Below are positions 37,247 to 48,900 of a stretch of DNA of 64,000 bases, piece after piece; position 1 is the first letter of the stretch, and each line of letters opens with the position of its first letter. The notes beneath the pieces were generated by a model that was not told where the DNA came from, did no database searches, and saw only the letters and a program-made list of their open reading frames with translations. Both the position numbers and the translations under genes were made by a program. This DNA is from Epinephelus fuscoguttatus (taxonomy: Eukaryota > Chordata > Actinopteri > Perciformes > Serranidae). The stretch covers positions 12,525,379 through 12,589,378 of the forward strand of contig NC_064771.1 in the NCBI RefSeq assembly GCF_011397635.1, read 5' to 3'.

Positions 37247-39113
37247 CAGGTCTGGTGTGATCTCCACCATCTCTGCACTTTAGCAGCTTAATCCTCCACT
37301 GTGTTCACTAGATAGTTACTAGTTGTGTATGGTGTGTGTTTCAAAGCTTATTTGCTGACATCAGTTGCCTGCTGCATGCTGGAAATTAGGTTGATGAGAG
37401 CAGTAAAGCAGAACCAAAACTGTGTTCCAGTTCTGGTTCTGTCTTAATAGTTTCAGGCCGTTAATCCAAAACAAGCTGAAAGACAATATAATGCCTAGTA
37501 GATAAGTAGATAAATGTTACACATGGTCATTTGATCCATGCGTAATATAAAAATATTGAATCAAATATTATAAAATATTATAGGTATTAGTGCCATCGTC
37601 ATGGTAATTAAAAGCACTGATTAAACACTTGACTGAAACTACATTTGCGGCATAACTCTGTATTCTTTCAATTTCAGCCTTTATGTGTTATCACAGCGTC
37701 CCTTTCAGAAGCAGCAACATTTAAAGTTGAACCTGAGCAGATTTCAGCAGATCAAAATGAAACTGTTCACACACTTGAGTTTGGTTTGGCTCTGTATTGT
37801 GAGAGTGCCCTCTCTTTACAGGAAGGCCCCCTGTTGTTTATGCCTGTGATGAGCTGGGGAAGGAGGAATCGGCCATCGAGCGCCGCGCTCCGTCCTCGCA
37901 ACTATACATCACTTCAAGAGCTACCCTACAGGAAGGGCCATTTTCCCATCATCCCTCAGTCAGTGAGGCCGTTACTCTCCACATTAATGGACCAAATGGA
38001 CTGACGACTGGCACCAAGCGCTCTCCATCTCCCCCTCATTTTATTACTCTTTGTATACTTTCTCTCCCTCACCCGCTCTGCTTATTCCTCCCTCTCTCTT
38101 TTCACTTCCCTCTCACGTTTTCTCTCAATCCTGTTTTCAGCATTTTGTCCTGGTTGTCTATAAATCACTTGTCATATCACTGTGACGTACTCCCGCCCTG
38201 CTGAGGCAGCCTGCGGTGTGATTTAGTCTCCAGTTGATTTTCGTGCAGAGTGATACTTTGTATGTCAGTGCCTCTGTCAGTCGCACACAATTCGGACACA
38301 GCGAGTTTTCCAGCCAGGCCTGAACTTTTTATTCTCTTTTCATGCGAGAGAATGGAATTAAGTCGGTGCATTACAGACTTCAGTTTTTCTGGCCAGGCAC
38401 ATTGTTTTCCTTGGCTGCTGCACTTAAAGTCTGTTGAAACAGGCCTTTTTTTTCATGTCTATAAATGGGCTCTTTTCATGAATCCATGAGGGAATGCTCG
38501 CTTTTTGAAGGGATTTAAGAGGATACTGCACCATACTCAGTCAGGGGCCCCTAGATTTGTGCTCCATATTCACACACTCCATCATATTGAAGCTTATATG
38601 GTATGGCTGGACTCGCTGCGTATGAATTGTCATGGTATTTATCAGAATGGCTCACCGAAATGCTGGAGACGGGAACAACTGGAGTGGTGATGAGAGGGGT
38701 TAGTGAATTGCTTCCTGTGTCTGAGAGCTGACGAGTGAGACAGAGAAGGAGGCAGCAGACGCTCACAACGCAGATAGTAGGGAAGTTAGCAAAACAAAAA
38801 GAGTGATGGGAGAAATCAGAAAGGAAAACTATAAAAAAAAATCTAAGAAAGAAATAGTTCTGCACTTAAGTATCTTGAAATTGCATCTGCAGATGCAATA
38901 AATGCCATAAAAGAATTTGTGTCAGCTTTATTCTGAATTGCAGCGAACACTACACACCCCCAAGATCTCTAAATGACTGCTGGAAGTATAGGTATGACAG
39001 TGGTATTAATCCTCACGACAGTCAATGAGCATTTCCCCAAATTTCAAAACTATTCCTTCAAGAAATGAAACTTGCAATGGCTGTATTTCTGATAATGTGT
39101 AAGAATTCTTTAA
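37247..39113. other. No gene seen
   Basis: Includes a non-repetitive stretch (37680-38480). No coding match; no terminal repeats paired. Confidence 0.4.
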
Positions 39114-39463
39114 AGGTCCAGTGTTTAGGATTTTGGAGTGTCTGTTGACAGAACTAAATATAATATTCATAACCATATTTTCATTGTTTATAGTCATTTT
39201 AGGAATAAGAACTGGTGTGTCTTTGTGTCCTCAAAATGAGCTGTTTATATGGAGCAAGCCCTTTTCTGCTGAGTCTGCCATGTTGTTTCTACAGTAGCCC
39301 ACAACAAACAAACCAAACACTGGCTCTTGATGGAGCCATTTGCATCGTCACATTTTCGCACTGGCCACAGTATTCCTACATGCTTGGTACTTGAGACAAG
39401 TTTCAGTTGGTTGCAATCTGCAACCTCACCACTAGATGCCACTTAACTCTACACACTGGACCT
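39114..39463. mobile_element. TTAA-flanked MITE, copy A
   Basis: The ends AGGTCCAGTGT and ACACTGGACCT are perfect inverted repeats. TTAA flanks both sides (39110-39113 and 39464-39467). 350 bases. TTAA plus AGG ends suggest the T2/Kolobok group; piggyBac is less likely because its ends usually start CCC. Confidence 0.75.
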
Positions 39464-39467
39464 TTAA

Positions 39468-39877
39468 AGGTGCAACATGTAAGATATGGCCAGAGATTAT
39501 CAACAGAATGTGAAAATGTAACAGTTTTGACATATCAAAGACATTTATATATTGTGTTGCAGAGATATTTACTGAAATTAGCATTTTAACCAGCTAGCCT
39601 CAGCCTATAATGTCTTGTAAAACCACTTGTAGGCTACCTCGAGAGGCAGTAGTGAGTCACTGTTGCATTCAGTCTGCCCTCTGTCCTACATGAAAAAGTC
39701 AAAGAAGTCATGTCCAGAATCAAGTCCAAAATCCTTGATACTGGTGTTAGGTCAGGCACTTAACGTCAGTGTACAGCCAAGCTAAGGCAGCTAGGCTTAA
39801 ATAGCTTGCAGGCTTACAGTTCATTGCTCATTCAAGGCCATAATTTTCAATCGCTGTCTCAATCCAACATTGCACCT
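39468..39877. mobile_element. TTAA-flanked MITE, copy B (different family)
   Basis: Begins AGGTGCAACATGTAAG directly after the TTAA that ends copy A, and ends CAACATTGCACCT followed by TCAA, a one-base change from TTAA. 410 bases, non-coding. Confidence 0.65.
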
Positions 39878-39881
39878 TCAA

Positions 39882-40190
39882 AGGTCTAGTGTCTAGGATT
39901 TATTGGCATCAAGCTGTGATGTTGAAGAACTGAAACTTCTACCATGTGCCAAGCATGTGTAAACTACAGCGAATGATAACCTTATCTAGAGCCCAGTGTT
40001 GTCCATTCTGGGCTACTGTAGAACAGAAAGGTGGACTCCATGGAAGAGGAATTGCTCCGTATGTAGCAATAAACGGCTCATTCTAAGGTAACCAAAAACA
40101 TCGAATGTGATTTTAAACTAATGAAAACATAGTTAGGAATATTATTTTTCATTTCTGCCAATAGATGCCCCTAGATGCTCCACACCCTTT
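39882..40190. mobile_element. TTAA-type MITE, copy C (same family as A, right end eroded)
   Basis: The start AGGTCTAGTGTCTAGGATTT matches copy A's AGGTCCAGTGTTTAGGATTT. 'atagatgcccctagatgctc' near 40162 parallels copy A's 'actagatgccacttaac'. The right inverted repeat is no longer visible. Confidence 0.5.
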
Positions 40191-41091
40191 TGATGCCAGA
40201 ACAGTTGCACATTAGTTTGGTTTCTGTTCTTCCAGTGAGCACTGACTCCAAGCTCAATCTTCACTGTTGGCTGTAGCCTTTCTCCTGGGAAAAACTAACC
40301 TAATACTTGAAATGGTCTGGTCCTGCTGGGAATGCTCAAACTAAAAATGTCCGTTCTCATGGAACTGGAGCTCTCAATACAAACATCAATTAAAAGTGAT
40401 GTTATATTAAGATTGTTTAATGGTAAATTGACCAGCTTTTTGGGTTTGGGTGGGTTTTGAGGTTTTGGAAGCTTCTTGCTCTCCAAGAGCAAAAAGTCTG
40501 AGGTGGTATTATGTTACCCGGTCTTTCTTTCTTCACCTCGACCCACAGGCGTTCCACTCCACCAGTCAGGTTATGCTGGAACTCAGAAAGGCAAAATTTC
40601 ATTTTCTTGCTGCTATTATCTCCTGATTCATGTGTTGCTGGACCAAAACACAAGAGACAGCAGGCAACAGGAAGTTGAAGAAATAACTCTTAATTTATGG
40701 TTCATGCAGGCAAGGTGAAAGTAATGATGCCAGAACAAAACCAAGGATGCAACAAACACTGAACTGAACTATCTGATGAGGGGATGAAGTGCAGGTGAAG
40801 GGCAGGTTAGAGGAATGAGGTGATTAGGCAGGAGAACAAGCAGGAAGTGGACTGGCTGGGAAACACTCTGGGAGCAGTGAAGGACTAACAAGGCTGATTC
40901 AGAGCAGGTGTGTAGATCAGGGATGTAAAAAGGGAACTGGATACAGTGTTGGAGGCGGGGCCCCGTTCATTCCTATAAAAGTGCTCAGTGGCGCATGAAG
41001 ACAAAATGGTTTACTTCTTGAACTTTCAACATTAAATCGTGTGGTTCCTCAAGACTTTCCAAATGTTACTGGACCAAATGGATGACATCCC
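40191..41091. other. No gene seen
   Basis: No coding signal. The sequence is A/G-rich in 40640-40960, with no paired repeats. Confidence 0.4.
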
Positions 41092-41560
41092 GATAGTGAA
41101 ACGAGTCATTTCACTCAAGAACTCAAGGACACCTTGAGGGAATTTTTTCGAATTTGGCACAAATGTTCACTTGGACTCGAGAATGAACTGAATAAATTTC
41201 TGTGGTCAATGGTCAGGGTCACTGAGACCTTGCATCTGTCTCATTCTTGTGAACGCGATATCTCAAGAACACCTTCAGGGAATTTCATTTCAACGTCCCC
41301 TCGGACTCAAGAATGAACTGATGAGAATGTAGTGGTTAAAGGTCAAAGGTAAAGGTCACTGTGACTTCACAAATCATGTTTTTGGCCATAACTCAAGAAT
41401 TCATGCGCTAATCATGACAGAACTTCACACAAATGTAAAAAAGGATAAAATAATGGAAGTGATGGCATTTTATATCTAAAAGGTCAAAGGTCAGGTTCAC
41501 TGTGTCATCATAATGTTCTGCAGAAACCCTTTTCTGGCCATTACTCAACATCATAACTCA
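41092..41560 (+). repeat. Degenerate tandem repeat, about 140-base period, with AGGTCA motifs
   Basis: 'ctcaaggacaccttgaggga' (about 41120), 'ctcaagaacaccttcaggga' (about 41264) and 'ctcaagaattcatgcg' (about 41392) begin three diverged units. 'ggtcactgagac', 'ggtcactgtgac' and 'ggttcactgtgtc' recur at 137-140-base spacing. It resembles a repeat frequent in fish genomes. Confidence 0.65.
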
Positions 41561-43314
41561 GGAACAGAAGGGGAAACATTTGGTCAGATACTAAATCTTG
41601 GGTGTCCACCTTGAAACTGTGCTGATTGTATAAATCTTCTCTGATGCCAGGGGAAAAGATGTATCTGAAGCATCCATGTTTTCACAGACATGGATGCAAA
41701 CTGTTATTGCAACTTGAGTGGTTCGTGGAAGCATACAACCATGAGGCCATAATTCTAAATACTTATGAAATACCCTTGGTGACATTTTGACCGTCATTAA
41801 AGTGTGCAGCTGTGCTTTGTATCTACTGTCCCACAATCATACCTGACAAAACCCAGAGGTCTTATTGCTGGAGTGCTGTTATGTCAGCCTCTGCATTTTT
41901 ATGACTGAAGTTATAATTGTGTAGTCTCCTTTTTCACTGACACTAATTAACCCATATTTCTACTGTAACAGACTAAACAGCATGCACCCTCACAGTGCAC
42001 ACGCACACACGTCATATTGTCAGTAAGCCAACAATGACTTGAATGGAGCTAATTTCTGGTTCTGACTGAATTATTTCTGTAATCGCACTCTTCCACCACA
42101 CACCGTGCTGCTACAAGCTCTCAGGTTGCCGTTAATGATCATGTGACCCAGTCCTGAACCTTTGACATCAAATACTCCACATGTAGTGCGATGTGATTGT
42201 AAAAGTTTGACTGCTGCGTTTATCAAACCACAGTGAACTCTGTCTGTTTCCTTTCTGTTTCCTCCCTTCATCAAATAATACAGAGGAACTCCCAGCTCCC
42301 AGCTCACTTTCCTTTCTTTCACGCTGCCTGTCAGTCAGTGCGTTTTCTAGTGTGTATAAAGTGAAGTCAGGCTGCTACTTTCTGCCAAACACCCTTTTCA
42401 GTTAGATATTTGATACCGCTACTTCATAGTTCTGCGGGAGAGGCAAGAGGGACTTCATGCATCATTTCACAATTAACCTTGATGTCTGTCCTGTCACATG
42501 CTCCATATATAGAGGAAAGTAAGCTGTTTCAGAAGAATTATAAAGACTGAATAGTATGACTTGTGCAGTTTTGTTTACAGGTGAAATATGATAAATACAA
42601 CTAAAAAAATGGAGATACATATGACAGATTTTCCCATGTGGCATTAAAAATAACTAAGAAGGACACTCTAGCCTGTTTTCAACATTCTTACCACTGAATA
42701 ATATAATATATATTTAATTTGATGGGTTATTTTTGATTGAGTTAAAATGTACCTCTTTTAATGGCTACTAGATGCAAGCTTAATAAAAAAAAAACCTGAC
42801 TGCATTGAAGTGAATGGGAAAAACCAAAACCTCTCTCTGAAAATACAAAATCAGTAAATTAATAAAACTTTAAATAAAGTTCTTTAAATGAAGTACTTAC
42901 AAATTGTAGTTAATGACTTAATTAATCATTGACTTTTTAGCTCAGTTAGACACCACTGACAACTTTTGGCCAGTAAAATTTGTCATTAATGTTGTAACAA
43001 GTTAAACCTGATCCGTAAAGCATTTGAAAATGATTCATTAACCATTCATAAAGCCATTAGTTCTCAGCTCATAAAGTCTTTATAAAGAACGCCTGATTAG
43101 AGAGTGGTGCAAGTAAACTTCCTCCACATGATACTGGTGGTCTCTGCTAATATAGTTTCCTCACTGGTACTTCTGAAAAGAATTGTTCTGTTATAAACAT
43201 TTAAACATTAAAGCAATATTAATATATTTCTTTTTGTGAACACAACATTTACATAAAATCACATCATAGGTTTTATGGCTAACTTGTTAGCAAACAGTTG
43301 CTTACACATCTATT
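41561..43314. other. No gene seen
   Basis: AT-rich, with no recognisable coding or transposon ends. Confidence 0.4.
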
Positions 43315-43330
43315 AGAAACAGGACATCAT

Positions 43331-43491
43331 CGGGGCGTCGGTGGCTTAGTGGTAGAGCAGGCGCCCCATGTACAAGGCTGTTGCCGCAGCGGCCCAGGTT
43401 CGAATCCAGCCTGTGGCCCCTCTCTCTCTCTTCCCCTTTCACACTTGTCTGTCCTATCAATTAAAGGCAAAAAATATCTTTAAAAAAAGAA
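43331..43491 (+). mobile_element. tRNA-derived SINE, plus orientation
   Basis: Pol III A box within GTGGCTTAGTGGTAGAGC (about 43341) and an intact B box GGTTCGAATCC (about 43397) mark a tRNA-like head. The tail is a CT-rich stretch, 'attaaaggcaaaaaat' and a short A run. Direct repeats agaaacaggacatcat (43315-43330) and agaaacagggcatcat (43492-43507) flank it. Not a functional tRNA gene: no acceptor stem partner is evident. Confidence 0.85.
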
Positions 43492-43822
43492 AGAAACAGG
43501 GCATCATTAGCATCCAGTAGAGGTCATGTTTCCGGCCACCTGTTGGATATAAATCCAACATTTACACTTTTAGCTTTGCTTTGGTCTCCAACAACCAAAA
43601 CGAAAGTGTAGTAGTGACTGAACCCCAATGTTTTTTTGGTTTTTTTTTTACAATTTTCAGGCTGAAAACCACAACATCACCTACATAAAGTATAATGGCC
43701 CTGAGCAAATGCTGCCTCAATTGGTAAGTTTGTAGCCACCAAGATTCATCTAAAAAAATCATTATCAGTTTAAGTGTATGCCATATTTAGATGGTTTTTA
43801 CTGTTTTACCTTGCCATCAGAC

Positions 43823-43830
43823 AGTCCTGT
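43823..43830. repeat. Target-site duplication, left copy
   Basis: The octamer AGTCCTGT abuts the left end of the palindromic element. The identical octamer abuts its right end at 45065-45072. Confidence 0.85.
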
Positions 43831-43989
43831 ATGGGGTGCCGTTTGTAAAGTGTCTCACGCTGAAAATAACATCAACATTTTGCCACATTTAGCTTCAAAC
43901 AATGTTTAAAAAAGTATTGTGATTTTTTTAACGTCACCTTTTACCACATTTACAGCAATATTTGTTAACTTAGAAATATATTAAATAGT

Positions 43990-44237
43990 TAAATCTAAAT
44001 ATTAAATGTGGCACCTAAATGTTAAATGTTAAATCTAAATATTGAATCTAAATCTAAATGCTAAATCTAAATCTAAATCTAAATATTAAATCTAAATCTA
44101 AATGCTAAATCTAAATCTAAATATTAAATCTAAATCTAAATATAAATGTTAAATCTAAATGCTAAATATAAATCTAAATCTAAATGTTAAATCTAAATAT
44201 TAAATCTAAATCTAAATCTAAATGTTAAATCTAAATG
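43990..44237. repeat. Degenerate (TAAATC)n array in left arm
   Basis: Roughly forty hexamer-like units of the type AAATCT, AAATGT, AAATAT and AAATGC, forming an internal minisatellite. Confidence 0.85.
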
Positions 44238-44657
44238 TTTTGGGTGAAACTAAATATTTAGCTAATATGCAAATTCACACTGCCGGTCACCGGAAGTACC
44301 AAAATAAAAGCTCGAGATGGTCAGACTGTTTATAGAATCAAATAACGAATTAAAACCAACTTATCGGGGGAAATGGACACTTGAACATACATTAGCGTGA
44401 TAATACTATACCTCCGAAGGGACACTAACAACTCAAAGTACACGTCAAATAAAATTTCTCCAAACACGTTTCTTGTTATTTTAGGTAGTTATTATCACGC
44501 TAATGTATGTTCAAGTGTCCATTTCCCCCGATAAGTTGGTTTTAATTCGTTATTTGATTCTATAAACAGTCTGACCATCTCGAGCTTTTATTTTGGTACT
44601 TCCGGTGACCGGCAGTGTGAATTTGCATATTAGCTAAATATTTAGTTTCACCCAAAA

Positions 44658-44905
44658 CATTTAGATTTAACATTTAGATTTAGATTTAGATTTAATATTT
44701 AGATTTAACATTTAGATTTAGATTTATATTTAGCATTTAGATTTAACATTTATATTTAGATTTAGATTTAATATTTAGATTTAGATTTAGCATTTAGATT
44801 TAGATTTAATATTTAGATTTAACATTTAGATTTAGATTTAGATTTAGATTTAACATTTAGATTTAACATTTAACATTTAGGTGCCACATTTAATATTTAG
44901 ATTTA
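44658..44905. repeat. Degenerate (GATTTA)n array in right arm, mirror of the left
   Basis: Reverse-complement counterpart of 43990-44237. Overall length is conserved but the order of variant hexamers differs from the left arm. Confidence 0.85.
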
Positions 44906-45064
44906 ACTATTTAATATATTTCTAAGTTAACAAATATTGCTGTAAATGTGGTAAAAGGTGACGTTAAAAAAATCACAATACTTTTTTAAACATTGTTTGA
45001 AGCTAAATGTGGCAAAATGTTGATGTTATTTTCAGCGTGAGACACTTTACAAACGGCACCCCAT

Positions 45065-45072
45065 AGTCCTGT
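45065..45072. repeat. Target-site duplication, right copy
   Basis: AGTCCTGT, identical to 43823-43830. Confidence 0.85.
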
Positions 45073-45249
45073 CCAATAGATAACTGAAGCCAGTACCTCT
45101 AAGCCACCAGACTCCATCGACAATAACAGTCATTTTACTTCACAGAACATGGGAGTTACTGGTCTACCACTGCCCCCATCAGTTAGTGTGTGGGGTAAAG
45201 CGGTAAATATATACCAAAAATAGCTTACACTACACTAACTGGATTTTTT

Positions 45250-45440
45250 TTTTTTTTTTTTTTTAAATATATTTTTTGGGCATTTTTTGCCTTTAATGGT
45301 CAGGACAGTCAAGTGTAAAGGGGGAGAGAGAGAGGGGATGACATGCAGCAAAGGGCCACAGGCTGGACTCATACCTGGGCCGCTGCGGCAGCAGCCTTGT
45401 ACATGGGGCGCGTGCTCTACCACTAAGCCACCGACGCCCC
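45250..45440 (-). mobile_element. tRNA-derived SINE, minus orientation, same family
   Basis: The reverse complement starts GGGGCGTCGGTGGCTTAGTGG with the same A box. The B box is mutated (GGTATGAGTCC). It keeps the tail 'attaaaggcaaaaaat' and ends in a long A run (T run on this strand). The 18-base direct repeat acactaactggatttttt flanks it exactly (45232-45249 and 45441-45458). Confidence 0.87.
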
Positions 45441-45458
45441 ACACTAACTGGATTTTTT

Positions 45459-45584
45459 AGGTAATTCTTCTTAGGTGCTTCAAATAGGTATGTTTTTTTT
45501 GCTGCTGCCCCCATCCACAGCAATACATTGTTTAGTTTACGTGCCGGTAGATTTGATTTGTCAAAGATGCTAACAAACCAACAC
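45459..45584. other. Short non-coding gap
   Basis: Nothing recognised. Confidence 0.4.
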
Positions 45585-45965
45585 AGGGTAACACTTTATA
45601 TTAAGGTACTGTAATAAGCGTTAACTAATTCTTAATAAGCACCAATTAACAGTTAATGAGCACTTGAGACATTAATAAGACTATATGTGTTAATTATAGC
45701 ATAATTAACGCAGTTATTATTGCATATAGGAGCATTATAAACACTAAATAGAAACTTGTTAACAGTTTATAAAGCCATCCTAAATATTAATAAGATGTCT
45801 ATTTACATTAATTATGATTTATAAGGGTTAATTATAGAATAATAACCACATTTATTACTGGTTTATAAGACACTATAAGACCCTATCAGATTAAATTAAT
45901 AACGTGTTATTAATAGTTAATAATGATCCTTTGCAGCTACCGGATCTAAAGTGGGAACAGTGTCG
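45585..45965. repeat. AT-rich interspersed repeat with GGTAACACTTTA start
   Basis: Begins 'acagggtaacactttatatt' and ends near 'ctaaagtgggaacagtgt', a loose inverted relation. The interior is rich in 'taataa' and 'ttaattat', a common fish MITE type. Confidence 0.5.
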
Positions 45966-48900
45966 TATAAAGGTTAATAAATTATTAAAGCAAAATAGTT
46001 AAGTTTTGGTCTGTAAAATCAAAACATTGAGCTGAAAGATGTTAAAAATCTCAGTGGAACTGATGTGAACTTAAGTTGAGTGATAATTTTTTGTGGGTTC
46101 ATCACTACAAATATGACTTTCCACATGTATATAGCCATTTAATCTATTGTTAATATAAAAGTATTTACTAGTAGTGATTTATGAGATACTTGTTCAGGAG
46201 TATGGTTGCACAACAGGTGTGTCAGATCTTTACACAGTGAGGGCGCATAAATCAGCTCCTAGCTCTTGGCTTAGTTGAGAGGCTTTTAAAAGCATAACTT
46301 GGTTCAAGCTTCCCTTTCTCTGATTAGAAAAATCGTATTTTTTGAATCCAGGGGACACAGGTTGAGTTCCCTGGCCATAAAACTCTGACTCACAAAACTC
46401 AAGATATATGAGATAAATGTGTTTTCAGTCATCAATGTCTGCCGCTGCCCCATTAAATCCACAGCTTATCCTTATTTATGAGGACAGGTAGAAGGGGCTT
46501 AGGAAAACATCAGAGATGACAGAATATGAATATCAGATATCAGCGTTAAAGAGACACTCTGCAGGCAAAACCAACATCCGCGTGGAAATGACCCAGACGT
46601 ACTTCTTCATCAGACGTCCAGAGTGAATCCCAAAACCTGACATCTAAGGGAACCTGAACCTGAGTGTGTGTGGTGGGGGAAAATGAGAAAAAGAATGATC
46701 CAGATAACAGGAGTTTTTCTGATTTGTCATCTGGATTAATTTCCAGAATCACAAGCCAATAAAAAGGTTTTGTAATTGACTTTAAGTGGACTGAAAATGA
46801 GACAGAGAAAAGAGGGAAAAAGATTGACAAAGACAGTTTCATTAGACAAAGAGAAGAAATAAGCAGGAAGGTGAAGAGGCAGATATATAAAGGAGACATT
46901 TAAGGAAACAAAAAGAGGCACTGAAACAAAGAAACACTCAAAAAGTGTAAAAAGAAAGGCTGGGGCACATAAAGTGAGACAAAAAAACACCAGAGAGCCA
47001 GCTCGGCCTCATCTCATCAATCAGACAGGTTCATGAGTGATAGCAGCCAAAGGCCTAGTGAGCGGCCCGTCCTCACAGCCGTACACCCTCTGCTTTATTT
47101 CATCATGAAAGTTTTATGCGTGGAAAAATAACAAGACGCGGAGCCAAGTGGCTTGACGGTCAAAAGAAAGAAAGAAAAAATCCGGGCCCTCTGAGACAAA
47201 AGGCTTCTGTTGTTTCTAAATCAACGTTAATTTGTGACTTGGCGGACCCCCGCCTGGAGGAAGCTTGTGGTAAAGAAAAGAAAATGAGTCAGGTTATTTT
47301 GTTCACATTTGCCATCTGAGGTCCAGAGTTGTTTTTTCATGCAAACCCTGTGGTTTGGCCTTAAAGTTTGGATTTCACCTCTGCCCCCACTAACACCCGC
47401 ACCCCTCCCTCCCAAAACGACTTTCTGACCAAATGGGAATGAATGCAGTGATGGCAATGAATCAGAGTGAAAGCTTCGTCCTGGGATTTGTCCACATCAC
47501 AGCAGAAGCCCTGGTTGTCCTGCATTTGTCCTCGAAATAATTTGTTGTGTGATGCCACAAAATAGAATATAGTCAGTGTGCTTTAACTTCAAACTCCTGT
47601 GTCTCTCGATACTTAGTTTATACCACAGATCAAGGAGATCACAGGAGCAAAAGTGCAAATGTAAAGTAAGAGGTGGGATTCATACACAATATTAAACTCA
47701 TTTCCCTGATATTTTATACGCTTCTCTTTTCCTTCTTCTCTGTTGTGATTGAGACACAGATTCCAAGTTGGTAAAGTGCAAACCTCAGTCAAAGTTTAGC
47801 TTTTCTCTGTCATTGTGTTCAGTCACTTCAGTTCCAAATCAAATGTTTTTTTGTTTTGTTTTTTGATGGTACAAAAATTTGGTTTGAATTCACAATAAAG
47901 TCTTTATCTCATTTAATTCTACAATTAGGAAAAAAGACCATCTCAAATGATTGACCAAAAAAACCAAAAGGTCCCAACCAAATGTTCCAGAGCTTTTATC
48001 AGAGTCCATCGACAGTACTGATGAAATGCAGTTGGAGACTTTGAAAAAGCTGGTAATACCCCCATTTCTGCCAAAATGAGCACGTGTCAACCCACTAAAA
48101 ATAAATGTCAGACTCCTTTCCCATTGCCAGTGGACCAATGCTTTTTTCCCGGTGTGTCACGTTAGACACCATGACAGGCCAGAAAACAGGTTAGTAAACA
48201 GAAAGCAGCATGGGGGCCAGTAAAAATGTCACTTCTTTTTTTATACCTCTTACTTTTTCAGTCTGTTTCTCAAACTCAGTTCAGACCAATTTGGAACTAG
48301 CACTGCCTAAATGGAGAGAAACCTATTGTGTTACTGTCTGTCACTGCATTGTGCCAGCAAAGAGACTTATATTAGTACGTCTACTCTAGTGTCGTATGTC
48401 ACATTTTGATCACTGCCGATCGGAGACAAGTGGAACTGAAACCAATAAATACACGTGACTACTGCAAAGTCGTTTTACCAGGGAGGGAATGCCAATTGTA
48501 ACTTTATCCATGAAAAAACAAGCGAGGTGTCAGTGGGTGTTTTGTGCAGTGGAAAAGGGGCTAAAGTGAATGTTGAGTTAATATCTTTAACTACTTTGTC
48601 CAAGATCAACAATGAACCTAACATGTTAGCCAGTTCTAAGATAACCCCAATTGTAAGACAACCCCTCTTTTTCCAACCTCCTGTTTTTCGAAAAACTTGT
48701 TGAATATACAAAATAACTTCATCTGTCTGGTCCTAATGGAGAACTTCCCCTAAGATATTGTTAGTCACAGGATAAGATATTTCTCATCCTGGAAGTCTTT
48801 TCTCATGTTGAAGTGAATTATGAAACACTCAGTTAAACCATGACATAAATCACTTGTTTAGCTTGTCAGAGTTTTCAAGTGCAGCTGCTTATTCATTCTG

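Larger units (their letters stand above)
43831..45064. mobile_element. Giant fold-back (palindromic) transposon-like element
   Basis: Position x pairs with 88895 minus x over the whole element: 43831 pairs with 45064 and 44405 with 44490, so the arms have no net length difference. The arms are 575 bases each (43831-44405 and 44490-45064) with an 84-base spacer (44406-44489). Identity appears complete in the outer 160 bases and the inner blocks I compared, with substitutions in the hexamer zone. The end reads ATGGGGTGCCGTTTGTAAAG. Exact 8-base direct repeats flank it, as for hAT (MULE is possible). No transposase frame was seen, so it would need one supplied in trans. Confidence 0.88.

Noticed and set aside
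43331..43491. Possible tRNA gene (A box and B box present)
   Set aside because: No 3' acceptor strand pairs with the start, and a CT-rich body with an A tail and flanking target duplications follow. It is a SINE.
43990..44905. CRISPR-like array or telomeric repeat
   Set aside because: Hexamers are contiguous without spacers, the unit is not the vertebrate telomere repeat, and the context is a vertebrate genome.
43831..45064. Palindrome as a simple inverted segmental duplication or assembly artefact
   Set aside because: The exact octamer on both outer edges is hard to explain by either; long reads would still be worth checking.
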